Shown: in pieces, positions 1 to 12,569 of the stretch
Layout: every line of letters begins with the position of its first letter
Position numbering within the stretch: the stretch's first letter is position 1
NCBI RefSeq assembly: GCF_004210375.1
Contig: NW_027467782.1
Coordinates: 36,693,771-36,757,770 of the forward strand
Direction of reading: 5' to 3'
Length of the DNA: 64,000 nt
From: Tachypleus tridentatus
Lineage: Eukaryota; Arthropoda; Merostomata; Xiphosura; Limulidae
The notes under the pieces: generated by a model
The model's input: only the letters and a program-made list of their open reading frames with translations
What the model was told of the DNA's origin: nothing
Databases searched by the model: none
Made by a program: the position numbers and the translations under genes

Positions 1-780
1 TAGTAAAAAAAACATAGCTATAAACATTTTTCGAAGTCAAGTTTAGTGGCGGGGTACATGGAAGTAGGCACCTCCGAGGTTCAATCTTTCCTTGCAAAAT
101 GTATTAAGATTAGGAAGGCAGGAGAATGCATAATATTTAATAAATAACTCCCAGGGCTCTAAGGCGAGCTCTGGATCCAAGCAGTAACAGGTGCGCTTCA
201 GGCGCACATTTCGTCGCTTCGTTAGGTTAAATAAATCTTGCCCCTCCCCATTATTAAATTGCCTCTTATTTCACTGAAGTCTAAAGTTTTAAAACTAGAA
301 ACTGGATTGTGCATTATTTATTTGTGATCGATTTCTTCTCCCAAAACGTTTCAAAAAATAAAATAAAAATATGTAGTACTTCTACATCTAAAGTGCTTTG
401 GAATTTTATTTTTGGTTTGTTTTATTTTAAATAAACAGACGAACTATCATTTAAACATCAAGGTGATGTAAAACAATAAACAGAACTATTTTCAATCCTG
501 TAAAATATCCAAAAGGGTATTCACCAATAAAATTAGTCACTGTAAATATATTATTCTGACTCTGGCCTAGAGTGGCCTAATAGTTAGCATATGAGGCTGT
601 AAATACGAAGATTTATGGCTCCCATCGGTTGCGGACAGCGAAGAATATACCAAAAGTGGACGGTTATTGTTGTTGACTATCAGGTTAAAATTAACCCTTA
701 GTGTAGATTTGCGAAAAAAACTCTATAAACTATCTCAATTCGTATGTTTGATAAGTTTACAGTTACGAACGTACTTGAAA
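1..780. other. No gene seen; possible SINE scrap
   Basis: AT-rich. 565-640 has a tRNA-like block (GTGGCCTAATAGTTAGCAT then GGCTGTAAATACGAAG) that may be the head of a second, decayed SINE family. Confidence 0.4.
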
Positions 781-784
781 AGGG

Positions 785-955
785 GCCCGGCATGGCCAGG
801 TGGTTATGCACTCAACTTGAAATCTGAGGGTCGCGAGTTTGAAATCCCAACCACACCAAACATTCTCGCCCTTTCAGCTGTGGGGACGTTATAACGTGAT
901 GATCAATCTAGCGTAGATAGCCCTCATTCACAAATTCATAACAAAAGAACTCTAT
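785..955 (+). mobile_element. tRNA-headed SINE, middle deleted
   Basis: GCCCGGCATGGCCAGGTGG (A-box side), GTCGCGAGTTTGAAATCCC (B-box), then the CGCCCTTTCAGC body block and directly the GATAGCCCTCATTCAC tail; the GGTAAAAGAGTAG block is absent. Confidence 0.85.
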
Positions 956-1017
956 GAAGGTGTTATTTGAAAAATCGTTTTTTTTTACAATAAAACTAGA
1001 AATACCCTCCCTCCCAC

Positions 1018-1063
1018 ACAGATAGCCCTCGTGTAGCTTTGCGCGAAATTCAAAACAAACCCT
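1018..1063 (+). mobile_element. SINE tail fragment
   Basis: GATAGCCCTCGTGTAGCTTT and GCGCGAAATTCAAAACAAAC only; a further decayed tail lies at about 1330-1390. Confidence 0.75.
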
Positions 1064-1744
1064 CCCTCCTCATCCCTAGTGGTACAGCAGAAAGCCTGTC
1101 GTATTGCGATCCTGAAAGAAATAAGTTTTCCGTACCTATGATAGACGGAGCACAGATAGTCCACTGCACAGTTTTACGCTTGGCAACAAACAAACAGTTT
1201 TTTGTTTGTTTTTTTTGAAGGAGGCGTATTTTTCTCACTAAATTTTAGTGCATATCTTTATGTATTAAAATCTGAAATATTATTGAAGAAAATACAATGC
1301 TAGAAACTGGGTTTCGATACCAGGGGTGATCAGAGCACAGAAAGCCCTTTGTATAGCTTTGTGTTTATCTTCAAACTTCATACAAACAAATAAGTTTGTT
1401 ACTCAGAAAATGAAAAAAAAATCTTAAACAAAAATAGAGTTAAACGTACTACTCTTATGAGTTTGATACAAAAAGTTATACGTTGGAGACAAAAGTGTCT
1501 AATGGTGTGGTTTTGCTGACAGTTTGTAAAGTCTTTATTTAAAAAAAAACATCTTTAACGACAACTAAGTATTTCAGATAGTCACTTTTCTTTTTCAATT
1601 TACCTTATTCCCACTCAGATTTGGAAAAGGCTACTCGGGTATTTTGTATTAGACAGGGATTTTTTATACTTGAGTAGTTCACCCTGATGTGTGGTATAGG
1701 ACTGCATGGTATCGTTTCGTTCACGCTATAATTATTTGTTTGTT

Positions 1745-2030
1745 CCTGAATTTCGCGCAAAGCTACACCAGGGCTATTTGCGTTAGCCATTCCTAATTTA
1801 GCAGTATAAGATTAGAGGGAAGGCAGCTAGTCTTCATCACCTTACGCATACTCTTGGGCTACTCTTTTACCAGTGGAATTGATCATCACATTATAACGCT
1901 CTCATGACTGAAAGGTCGAGCGTGTTTGGTGTGACGGAGATTCGAGCCCATGACCCTGAGAGCAAACCTAAAGGGACGAACATGTTTGGGGATAGGGATT
2001 CTAACCCGTGACCTGTGGATTGCTAGCAGA
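1745..2030 (-). mobile_element. SINE, reverse orientation, rearranged head
   Basis: Reverse copy from TTTCGCGCAAAGCTACACCA to a head region in which the B-box part (TTTGGTGTGACGG...CCCATGACC) is partly repeated at 1980-2020. Confidence 0.85.
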
Positions 2031-2399
2031 AGCATAGTCGGAAGAGAGGCAGTCCTCTGAAAAGTGTAGGAATATTGATCACATATTATTTTTCAGCTTT
2101 TATGTATAATAAACTTGTTTTGTATAATTTAATAAAAATAAATTCATTTGATTTATTTTAATGACCATTTTATTAAACATTTAGATCAGTCTCAACTTTT
2201 CAATTTATTGACCTCCTTTACCTTTTCTTATCCCCTTTCAAATGTTAAACATGGCTGCTCTACTGATTGCAAGTAAAGAGCCCTAACCATTAAACCCCAA
2301 TTTCAGATGGATACTCTCTTTGTTTCAAAAAACGAGTAGGTTTCTTAAAGTGAAGACAATCTTCGTGTCTCTGGATCAAAATACGTCACCGAATATGTT

Positions 2400-2603
2400 C
2401 CACCTTTCAGCGGTGAGGGCGATATAATGTTATAGTCAATCCTACTATTCGTTTGTAAAAAGTGGGTCAAGAACTGGCTGTGTTTGGTGTTTACTGGCCA
2501 CCTTCCCTTTTGTCCATCACCTCTAAATTAGGAACAGCTAGTCAGAGAGTGTCTTTAGTAGTTTTGGACGAAACTCAATTAACAAACAAACAAAATAAAT
2601 GAA
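2400..2603 (+). mobile_element. SINE, decayed, head missing
   Basis: Starts in the body (CACCTTTCAGCGGTGAGGGC), keeps ATAGTCAATCCTACTATTCG, and ends in AACAAACAAACAAA. Confidence 0.8.
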
Positions 2604-3506
2604 CATCTTTACTTACGGCGCATTAAATGCAACTTGACTACAGAATGAGATCAAACACAAACCAGTAGATAACAAATAACCTCGGACGAAATAAAGACTT
2701 CTACTTTTAGCTGCTACACTATTTTATCTTATTATGAGAATGCTCTACAGTAGGACTTGTGCTACAATTAATTTATTTGGCCGTTTGAACTTGTTTTAAA
2801 TTATGATCTTCCAATCCTTGTTATTAGTTTGATCATCGAAGTAAACTTCAACTTTAAACGAATTCAAGTTGTAAAAATATTTTTAAATGTAAAATGATGT
2901 AGGGAAAACAGTGCCAAGAAGAATCCAAACAGCAATACAAAGTTGATAGAGCTACACACAGGCATCCCTACATAGCTTTCAATATTAGTTTAATATTACC
3001 CTGTAAAAGTGCACGAGTACAAAATCGCTACTAGGTCGGTCGAATTGATCGGACGTGATCAAGATATTATGATAAACAAACTGTATATCAACAATTAGGA
3101 ATATATAACTGCAGTAATATTAAAGTATGCATTGTATAGTGTCATCTAAGTACAATCTTTATGTGTTTGTTTAAAGTTAAGCACAAAGATATCTGTACTC
3201 TGCTCTCCATAGATATCAAAACCCGGTTTTTCGTGTTGAAAGTCCGCAGACATAGCGTTCTGATACGGCAGAGCAGAGATAAATTATGTATAGCTGTATC
3301 ATTTCTACATTATTTTTTGTGTTACTTTTGTTACTGCCATCCCTACGTTATTTTACATTTGTTTTTATCACTTGTTTTGAGACATTTTCCCACTGACTGA
3401 AAGTCAGTGTAGTCTTTAAAAACGTGGAATAAAATTTAATATCATGCCTACTGATTTTGTTACTCCTTCACTTAATACATAGTATAGGGATTAGCTCCCT
3501 GAAAAC

Positions 3507-3767
3507 GCCATGGCCAAGCGCGTAAGGCGTGCGACTCGTAATTCGCGCCCGCGTCGCGCTAAATATGCTCGCCCTCTCAGCCGTGGGGGTGTATAATGTG
3601 ACGGTCAATCCCACTATTCGTTGGTAAAAGAGTAGCCCAAGAGTTGGCGGTGGGTGGTGATGACTAGCTGCCTTCCCTCTAGTCTTACACTGCTAAATTA
3701 GGCACGGCTAGCACAGATAGCCCTCGAGTAGCTTTGTGCGAAATTCCAAAACAAACAAACAAACCCT
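3507..3767 (+). mobile_element. SINE, near full length
   Basis: Head GCCATGGCCAAGCGCG, body TAAAAGAGTAGCCCAAGAG, tail GATAGCCCTCGAGTAGC and AAACAAACAAAC. The B-box area is altered. Confidence 0.92.
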
Positions 3768-3946
3768 AAAAACGCAACAATTGCATAGTGTTCGAAGCAT
3801 TGAGCATGTTGCAGTCATCTGATGTTCATTTGTTATTGACTGGTAATTCCTGTTTCACCCTGCACTTAAGTTTTTGAAGTAACACCAGATTTCCGTAAGA
3901 AAACTAATTTCAAGGCGTAATGAAAATATTTTTACACTAGAATTAG

Positions 3947-4126
3947 CCGGGATGGCCAAGCGTGTTTAGGCCTTCGACTCGTAATCCGAGGGTCGCGGGT
4001 TCGGATCCCGGTCGCACCAAACATGCTCGCCCTTTCAGCCGTGGGGACGATATAATGTCTCGGTCAATCCCACTATTCTTTGGTAAAGGAGTAGCCGCTG
4101 GGTGGTGATGACTAGCCGCCTTCTAC
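3947..4126 (+). mobile_element. SINE truncated into a minisatellite unit
   Basis: Good head (GGTCGCGGGTTCGGATCCCG) and body up to GACTAGCCGCCTTCT, then abruptly ACGTGTGTGTAGAGAGAGGG, which belongs to the ~61-bp minisatellite at 5.85 kb. The 3' third of the SINE is gone. Confidence 0.88.
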
Positions 4127-5616
4127 GTGTGTGTAGAGAGAGGGGGAGATAATCTTGATTTGGTGCCGACTGACTCACCCACCATGGAGTCTTACAAGCT
4201 GACATGCTACACTGTCGTATTTAAAAAATGCAGCAACATTGGGATATAATGATCTCTATACGCAAACACAAATTCTAGACATAACGTCCTCAACATCCAT
4301 TAAAGACATTTGACATTGACACTCAGTAGACCAACCAACTGATTTGTAGGAAGTCACTTCATAACTTTCCGACTGAACGAATTAAAAGTTTTAAGTAGTG
4401 TCTTGCAGTGACCCAGTTATCATTCTACTGTCAGGACCCTTTTAAGCTATATGTAACTAATAATTAACTCTAAATAATTTGCTTACTACGCTATTTGAGC
4501 TGTACAGGTAATAATTATGTGAAGAGTGAATAAAATTAAAATATTAGATATTTTTCTAATGACACTGATATAAGTGTGGGTGTTACCTCTAGAACAGTAC
4601 AATACGTATGGCCTCAGTCGATGTTTTGTTGTCCCAAACCCACTACTTAGATGGAATCACCAAACAAAAACGCTAGAAGGCTTGAGGAGATTGTCCTTAC
4701 GAATGCACCCAAATTCAAATCATTTAATAAAAGTTTGTGACAGCTTCTTTAGTCGTGAATAGGGAAGTGGTATCAATATATAGCATGTTCAGTGAAGTAA
4801 GTACTACACATTTCAGCCAGTGATGTTACATAGTATCCTGACAAGTACAACATAATCTTGTTTATCGTGTCAGCTTTCAAAGACAAGACCTGTTGGACAG
4901 AGTTTCATAATCCAGACAAACTGAGATCCCAGACATGCAGAAAATGTGAGGGAATAAGAAATAGGAGGAAAATCACTCTCAATCATGTCTCGACCAGCTA
5001 GATGTCCAGACACAAACATTTTAAGAGGCTGTATATACCAATATGAAACTGGAAAGTTCAAGCAGCAACCTGGGAATTTAGCTGATTTATGTGGTATAAC
5101 AGTTTGAAGTAACAGTTAACAAAGATACATTAATGGACTTATGTTATCGTAAGAACAAAATGTACTGATAGGTTTAAAACAAATATAAAATTAGTACATT
5201 ATAGAACGTATCTACTTTTTATTTGTATTTATTGTAAGAGTGACAAGCTGGACATTTAAATGCAACTATTCATTCTTTTACTCATCAGTGTGAATCACCT
5301 GCACATTTCCAAATTATTTCCACTGTTGTATGTCCCACAAGCAGTATAACAGTACGCATAGTTATAAAATTTATTATTATCACTTCATGGATAGGTTTTA
5401 GCACATTTTTCTCAACATCATTAATATGGAATCTGCAATTCAAATGCAAAAAAGGAAAAAAATGTTCTCACTACACAAAACTACTTTAAAACATGAATTG
5501 CAATATATTTCTTAATATCTCTCTTTTTTTTCTTTGTTACAATCCAGAGCCAAGAATTGACAAATCGTAAGATATATTTCAAATATGTATGATGTCTTTT
5601 TGGCTTCTGCTGGCTT

Positions 5617-5842
5617 TCATTGAGTCTCAGTTGCCAGCTTGTTAGCATAACGAAGGAAATTGTAAAGAAGTTTATGCCAAAGTCCAGGGCTAGTTAGATA
5701 AGCCGGATGGTTTCCTCTGGGGATCTCAACTCCTTGACTTATGGCTAACAAGCATAACAGAGCGGAATTTTTCCCACGATCATACTCTCCAAACACCACC
5801 AACGTAGGAGTGTAAAATATGATAAAAACTATTGGTAATTTT
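5617..5842 (-). CDS. ABHD14: Terminal exon of an ABHD14-like alpha/beta hydrolase
   Basis: The reverse strand reads 74 residues and a TGA stop without interruption. The central part, TPTLVVFGEYDRGKN followed later by PRGNHPAYLTSPGLWHKLLY, lines up with the C-terminus of ABHD14A/B (TPALIVYGDQD...GAGHPCYLDKPEEWH, recalled from the human protein). The expected acid (D in FGEYD) and catalytic histidine (GNHPAYL) are both present. ABHD14 proteins are small alpha/beta-hydrolase-fold proteins, and the nucleophile serine would lie in an earlier exon. The likely acceptor is a TAG at 5843-5845, giving phase 2 entry; the first residues (KLPIVFIIFY) fit the family less well, so the true 5' edge may be slightly downstream. 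I did not find the upstream exons between here and the BCAT gene. A retrocopy fragment is an alternative, but the apparent splice site argues against it. Confidence 0.6.
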
Positions 5843-6330
5843 CTAGAAGACTAACATTGAACACCAGACGTGTTTGTAGAGGTCGGGGGAGATAATCTTG
5901 ATTTCCAGAAGACAAACAATAAACACTAGACGTGTGTGTAAAGAGAGGGGGAGATAATCTTGATTTCCAGAAGACTAACAATCAACACTAGACGTGTGTG
6001 TAGAGAGAGGGAGATGATCTTGATTTCCAGAAGACTAACAATAAACACTAGACGTGTGTGTAAAGAGAGGGGGAGATAATCTTGATTTCCAGAAGACTAA
6101 CAATAAACACTAGACGTGTGTGCAAAGAGAGAGGGAGATAATCTTGATTTCCAGAAGACTAACAATAAACACTAGAGAAGTGTGTAGAGAGAGGGGAGTG
6201 TGTAGAAAGAGAGGGGAGATAATCTTTATTCCAGAAGACTAACAATAAACACTAGACAGAGAGATCTTGATTTCCAGAAGACTAACAATAAACACTAGAC
6301 AAAGAGAGGGGAGTGTGTGTAGAGAGAGGA
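5843..6330. repeat. ~61-bp minisatellite at the ABHD14-like acceptor
   Basis: About seven units built on TTCCAGAAGACTAACAATAA, CACTAGACGTGTGTG, TAGAGAGAGGGGGAG and ATAATCTTGAT; later units are shortened. The first, slightly diverged unit starts at the splice acceptor of the exon ending at 5842. Confidence 0.92.
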
Positions 6331-7097
6331 ACTTGTAGGACCTTGAAGGGAAGAAGAGGATTCTATTGGTTGAAGGGAAGAGAGGCGTGAGAGGGAGGCA
6401 CTGAAACACACCACTTTGGTTGTAAAGTCCTGTAGCTGGGTGAACTTGTGATGCTTTCCCCTAAAGTCAGTCATGTGATCCTGTTGGGCAGAGGTAAACT
6501 GAGTACTGCTGTTGAACGTTCTCAACGGGTATTATGGGCAGTAAGTCTGATGCTAATGTTTGGGTATAACACTCACAAAACTATGGCATAGCGACACTGT
6601 CCTAGTTGGGTAGTGTCCATGGAGGGTGGGGTCAATGGGTAATGAATCATTCTGTATTCCTTATGGATAATTAAAATAATGAACATCAAAATAAAATAAA
6701 ATTCATGAGTAAACGATCAATTATAAGGACAAATGGCTCCCCTTTTCATTCAGAAGTAACCAAAGAGGCTGATTAGCTCTTCTGAGTTTGTCAAAAAGCT
6801 ACAATATGAGGAGACCTCAGCTGAAATATCTTAAACACAAGATAGCACAGTCCTCATGAAATCAAAGTCCATTGGTGAGCGCTCTAATCACCAGGTCGTG
6901 ATAAGTCTTAGTTGTAGATGAGTCTTAATCCAGTGACTAATATATCATTGGAAGTTGCAAGTGGATAATAATCCAGTAACTCATGAAATATAGACTATAG
7001 CTTATGAATTATTACTTTATAACAAGAATCAACAATATATTCAAATGAATAACATCCCAGTAACAGGTTACTAATAAGCCAGTAATAGATGATTGGT

Positions 7098-7352
7098 TTG
7101 AATTTTGCTCAAAGCTACACAACGGCTATCTACGTTTCCATACCTAACTTAGCAGTGTGAGACTAGAGAGAAGGCAGCTTGTCATCACCACCCACCGCCA
7201 ATTCTTGGGTTACTCTTTTACGTGGAATTTTAAGTGGGATTGACCGTAACATTATAACGCCCCTACGGCTGAAAATGCGAACACGTTTGGTGCGACGGCG
7301 ATTCAAACCCGCGACCTTTAGAGTACCTTAACCACCTAACCATGCCGGTAAC
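7098..7352 (-). mobile_element. SINE, reverse orientation
   Basis: Runs from TTTTGCTCAAAGCTACACAA to CCTAACCATGCCGGT; head, body and tail all recognisable with many substitutions. Confidence 0.9.
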
Positions 7353-7770
7353 AGCTTAAACATGTATAGAGTAACTGATGAATCATCACTCAGGGACAAC
7401 TGAAACATATAGGGTAACGGATGAATCATCACTTAGTGACAGCTGAAATATACAGTGTAACTGATAAATCATCAATCATTATCATTTGAAACATACAGAG
7501 TAACGGATGAATCATCACTTAGTAACAGCTGAAATATATAGAATAATGGATGAATCATCATTCAGTGACAACTGAAACATACAGGGTAACGGATAAATCA
7601 TCTCTTAGTAACAGCTGAAATATACAGAGTAACGGATGAATCACCACTCAATGACAACTGAAACATACAGGGTAACGAATGAATCATCACTTTGTAACAG
7701 CTGAAACATACAGAGTACCAGATGAATCATCAGTCAGTAACGGTTGAAACATATAGAGTATCAGATGAAT
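7352..7770. repeat. ~43-bp minisatellite
   Basis: About ten tandem units made of AACAGCTGAAACATACAGAG and TAACGGATGAATCATCACTT plus AGT, with scattered substitutions. Looser, related-looking sequence extends left at 6910-7085. Confidence 0.92.
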
Positions 7771-10700
7771 GATAAAATAATAAATCACAAATCGTTTTGA
7801 AAATAAGGAGCCAATATTTGTCTCGAGAATACTAAAATTTTATAAAATGCAAGCTTATTTGCATTATAGATAACGAATAATTGTTTTGTTTATATTTAAT
7901 ACAAGTTTATTTCTATCGTTTCAAAAATATACTGTTTATCTTTAGTTTGACTGATCAAGAAATGACGAGAAACAACACATACCTAGAGGAATGCGAATAT
8001 AGGTTAACAGTAATGTGAAATAAAGTAAGTCTGAAGTGATGTGTGGCTATTGATGTGGGGGCTTGATTGTGATACTTTATGGAGATAAATGTTTGGAATG
8101 GCTTGTCTCATAAATAGGTAGTGCAATCACATCTCTAGGCTGGACTTCAGCCTTTGATTCTATGAGATGCAACTCTGAGGTAATGATACGGTCATAACAA
8201 TTTGTATCAATTATTCAACTTAGTAGAAAAAGGAGCTATCCATCAGAGTTGATAGAGGATAATTTAAATGGGTAGTGTGTACCATTTGTACACTAAAATA
8301 TACCATCACATGGCTCTGGCAGATCTTCTTTGACAAGTTCATTTAAGGACTATCTGGAGAACCAATGAAGGATTACTTGAGTGTGAGAGATTTACTTACT
8401 CTAATAAAGTTAGTTTCTGCTTTGATAAGGTTTAAAGTAACAACTATGAACAGAAATCAAGAGATCAAACTTACAACAGCAGCTAGTGTGGTGGTACCTT
8501 TGACAAAATGTCCTACTGATTGAGTGTGAGCTAGGCCAAAGGTTAACTAACTACCCAAACGCCTGGTGTTGCAACACAACCCATCAGTTTCCAGTGAGTA
8601 GGTGTAACTTTCATCGTTCTACTATGTTATGGTCTGTGTGGAATGAATGCTGGGTCACTTTAAAGTGAACTGTATGTGCCTTATCCTACAGAAAGGTAGA
8701 CGAGACTATCAGTTTTGATCAACAACACAGCAAATACATTAGAATCAACATGAAGCAGTAGTTACTACTTTTTCAAATTCAGAAAGCTAGTTAAATCTAA
8801 GACCACTACATACTTGGGCGAAATTCATAAGACGGCTTGCACCTAAAGTCATATCTTGTTAAAAGTTATTAGCAGGGTTGCCTGTTGGGAAATCTGAATT
8901 GAAAAATACCATAGTATTTTCTTGTTATTAATAAAAAGGAGGGTTAATACTCTCTGAACAACTCTAATGACAGTGGGTTCTTGAATGTTAGGTGCATTTC
9001 TATATGGTCCAGAATGCTAGAATCTGGACAATTTTATAAAACCCTTACCATTGTCACTATGTAATTGTTTTGAAAGTTTACTAGTAATGAAGGATTTTTT
9101 TTGTTTTTTTTAAATCAAACAGGTTTATTTATGCTCATCTGATGGGTTGTATAGAACGATACTGTATTTTCAACCTTACATTGCATTAAATAATTTTAAT
9201 TGGTGTTAGTGAAAATATGAAAATTCATAGTCTACATTTTATGAATGGAACAGCTTAAAAGAGAAAGTTACCTCTATGAATTGTTTGTACAAAACTGTAG
9301 ATAACTATAGGAGAGAATACCTAGATTTAGACTATAGCTTCATTGGACTGTTTACAGTAGTAGTGTATTATTTTTAATTCATTATGTTCCTTTGCTTCAA
9401 ATGAATGAAAATTTTTCCTATTGATGTTGGTTACACTTCAAATTGTACTTAAAAGTAATAACAACAAAGTGGGATGTGATTGTGAAACTAGTACATTTCA
9501 GATTTTTCAAGTTTGGGATACAGTGTTGTAGAACTTGTATTTTTGATACAGTAGTAAGAGTACTAGTCTTACTGCTGCTAATAAATTGTTTAGAAGTTTG
9601 TTAAATGATCTTTGTTCTTTACTTATAGAAGAATACCACTTTTGTGAAAACTTTCCTAGAAAAATTTGACTCCCAAAATTTGTGATTATGCTTCTCCAAA
9701 ATCTTACATTTTATAAGCTGTACTCATATATGTAGAATATTGTATTAGTGTAGTGGTGTTTATCCTTATGGAAGTTCAATCTAATACAGTTTTAACTGAC
9801 ATACCAAACTTGTACGTTTCTGAAAATATTTTGCAGGATTATTTAAAATCACAATTAAATGATTATGTAACAATAACATTTGTAATTTATTTGTGTATTC
9901 CCCTTACTCTCTGGCTTTGCATGTAAAGTTAAGTCCTACATCCTGAGAAAGTAAGTTGTAAACTGACATTTGTTGAAAAAGTGGTTAGTAAACCAACTAC
10001 TACTGTTATTAATACTATACAAAAGAAAGTTCAGAGGTATTCAAAGTAATTATAGAAACATTTTAGGTAGAAAATAAGATTTAAATGTGTTAATTAAAAT
10101 TTACTCTTACCTGTGGTTAAGAAGCTTGTAAAACACACTTTAGTGACTTATCATTAAAAGTATTTATAACTGACAAAAGAATAACAGAAAGTGACTGGTA
10201 TCTGCAGTTAATTCAAGCATTAGTTACATCATATAATACAGATTTTCTACCTAGAGTAATTTGCCAAAGCAGTCAGTGCTATTTTTTAACTCTTAGTGTA
10301 TTATTTCACACGTAAAAATGTCAAATTTTTAAAACTACCTGCAAGTGTTAGTGTGTGAAAAACAAACATCTAAATACAACTATGGGTGATGTTATATGAC
10401 TAGCTTCAGTAAGAAAATTACAATGCAAATTCATCTGTTCAACATGTTAGATGCTCACACACATTTGCAACACAAACTTGTATGTATTTTATTAGATATT
10501 GTTCCAGTCATTCCTAATAGTTTATTTCAGTGTTCTTGACTAGTCTGAAAGTGAATAGTTACTTTAATCAAGTTAAAATGGCTTTTTGGAATCACTATCA
10601 AAGTGGAATAAAACAGTTTACCAACAGGACAACCTGCATTTGTTTTCTATCTCTATGTTTGAAACAATGCCCCCAGTGAAGTATAAAGTGCTGTTTATTA

Positions 10701-11349
10701 TTTCAAAATAAAAGAATAATTTTTTTCATACTCCAAGACAGATTCAAGTTACATTACTTGTCTAGCAGATAACTTCAATGATTTGTAGAATAAATACTTA
10801 ACAAAATTTAGTTAAAAACTTATAAATGGATGAAATTTAAGATTGAGCAATGTATCTAAAGTTAAGGCAAAACAAAATTAAAATCAGCATTGCATCATTA
10901 TTTCAATGAGTTACAAGAATATGAGATTAAAAAGTTAACATTTCTTTTAGCCAGTCACTGGCATAATTCACCAAACAGCAAAAGTATACACCAACTAATC
11001 TAAAACTAATATTTCTTAATATTGAAAAAAAAAGGTAAACATGTAGAGTAAATAGTAAACAAATAATGCTACCTGTAAAAAACAAACTTAAAAATGTCAC
11101 AAGCTACTCAAAAATAAGTAAATTATTAAATAAGAGACCAAAGTTATTACTATTAACAATTCAGTGCATGTATTATATAAATAGTTGCATGTGTAAGAGG
11201 AGCCTTATCAATTTTCACTACAGACATTTTATGTGCAAGTATTGTTCTTCAACACAGAAATGACTATTTCATCATGCATTTCCTTTAGTTGCTGATTAAA
11301 TATTTCATATTTATCTAGACTACCAATAAGGGCTTGTGAATAAATAATA
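7771..11349. other. No gene or repeat recognised
   Basis: About 3.6 kb of AT-rich sequence with frames no longer than chance. Missing ABHD14-like 5' exons could be here but I did not find them. Confidence 0.5.
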
Positions 11350-11589
11350 CAGGGTGTTCAGAAAGTCACTGTGCACTTATATATTTATTAACAGACATGC
11401 TTCAATATAGAATACAGGAGGTAAATATGAATGACAATTATAAACAATGTTGAAAGTGACCACCGTTGTCATCAATACAGACTTGGATCCTTCTTATTTT
11501 GTTTCTAAACACCACTATCAGTTGCTGGCTTGAAATAGACTGAATCAAATATGATTATAAAACTGCACAGTGACTTTCCACACACTCTG
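11350..11589. mobile_element. Mariner-type MITE, copy 1
   Basis: Begins CAGGGTGTTCAGAAAGTC and ends in an imperfect inverted copy, with TA on both sides. On the minus strand the interior encodes ISSQQLIVVFRNKIRRIQVC and then DDNGGHFQHCL followed by a stop, the typical C-terminus of a Tc1/mariner transposase. It is therefore an internally deleted derivative keeping the transposase 3' end. Confidence 0.88.
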
Positions 11590-11797
11590 TATATCAGTGG
11601 CAGAAAACTAATTCCATTTTGACAAAGGATGCTATCCTTGTGTTAAAACATTGAATTCTGGATCTATTCTTCATTTTATAGGTTTAGTAGCACCATTAAT
11701 GTATATTAAGATTTATGCATACATTTTTCTTGATCACTTATAGATACACTATTAGTTTAGATAATATTTGAAACCTAAATTATAAAACTCCCAAGTA

Positions 11798-11825
11798 TTT
11801 CCAGTATTTGTACAAATACTGGAAA
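11798..11825. repeat. 28-bp perfect palindrome
   Basis: TTTCCAGTATTTGT followed by its exact reverse complement with no spacer. Confidence 0.95.
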
Positions 11826-12569
11826 CAACTAGTGGTGCTATCAGAGTATATCTACTAACAAGATTGAGATGCATGTTATCTAGTTTAATTTAGAATTTAT
11901 TCATAGCTAAAAGCATCTAGGTTTTGGAAAACATCTATATTTTGACAATTCAGTTTATTTTAATTCTAATCAGGTAACAATTTAGTGTATTGGAGGTTCT
12001 CCTATAACCACTTCTCATAACATTAAACTTGCAAGTCCAAAAATTAAGTGCTATGTACTTTTAAGTCTAGCATCCATTTAATTAGTTATTGTATGTTTGT
12101 ATTTTTGTTGTTTGAAAAAACGTGTTAAGTCTTCTCTCCTTTCAAAAAGGGAAATTATTTTTTAAGGAAGCTTTGGTGATAGAACTGGGAGATGCTCATT
12201 GTGTCAAACAACAAACAGGTTAATCAAAAGACATTTTACCACAAAATATTTATGCAATACAATAAATACATTAAATAATTAGAAAATGATATGTATTTCA
12301 AGAGATTATGTATCACAACCACTATGTTGTTTGTTTAATAACTAAACAAAACAATGATTAACAGTCTACCAAAACTCAAAAGTTAGTACTTCTATTAAAT
12401 ATCACTCATTTTATAGAAAATACATTTTTTATCCTACACAACTAAATCCATTATTTGAAGTACAATTTACTAGATTTTAATTAACAAGACTGAATAGAGT
12501 ACTTCAGCAAATACACATTTTGCACAATCACAGTAGAAAGGAAATTCTTCTATAAACAAATCTTGACAT

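Noticed and set aside
3947-4020. tRNA gene suggested by A-box/B-box and a CTCGTAA anticodon-like loop
   Set aside because: The same head occurs in many copies, always followed by the SINE body; the acceptor stem does not close.
4870-5061. Minus-strand 63-codon frame downstream of the ABHD14-like stop
   Set aside because: Protein-like composition but no motif I recognise; may be 3' UTR of that gene.
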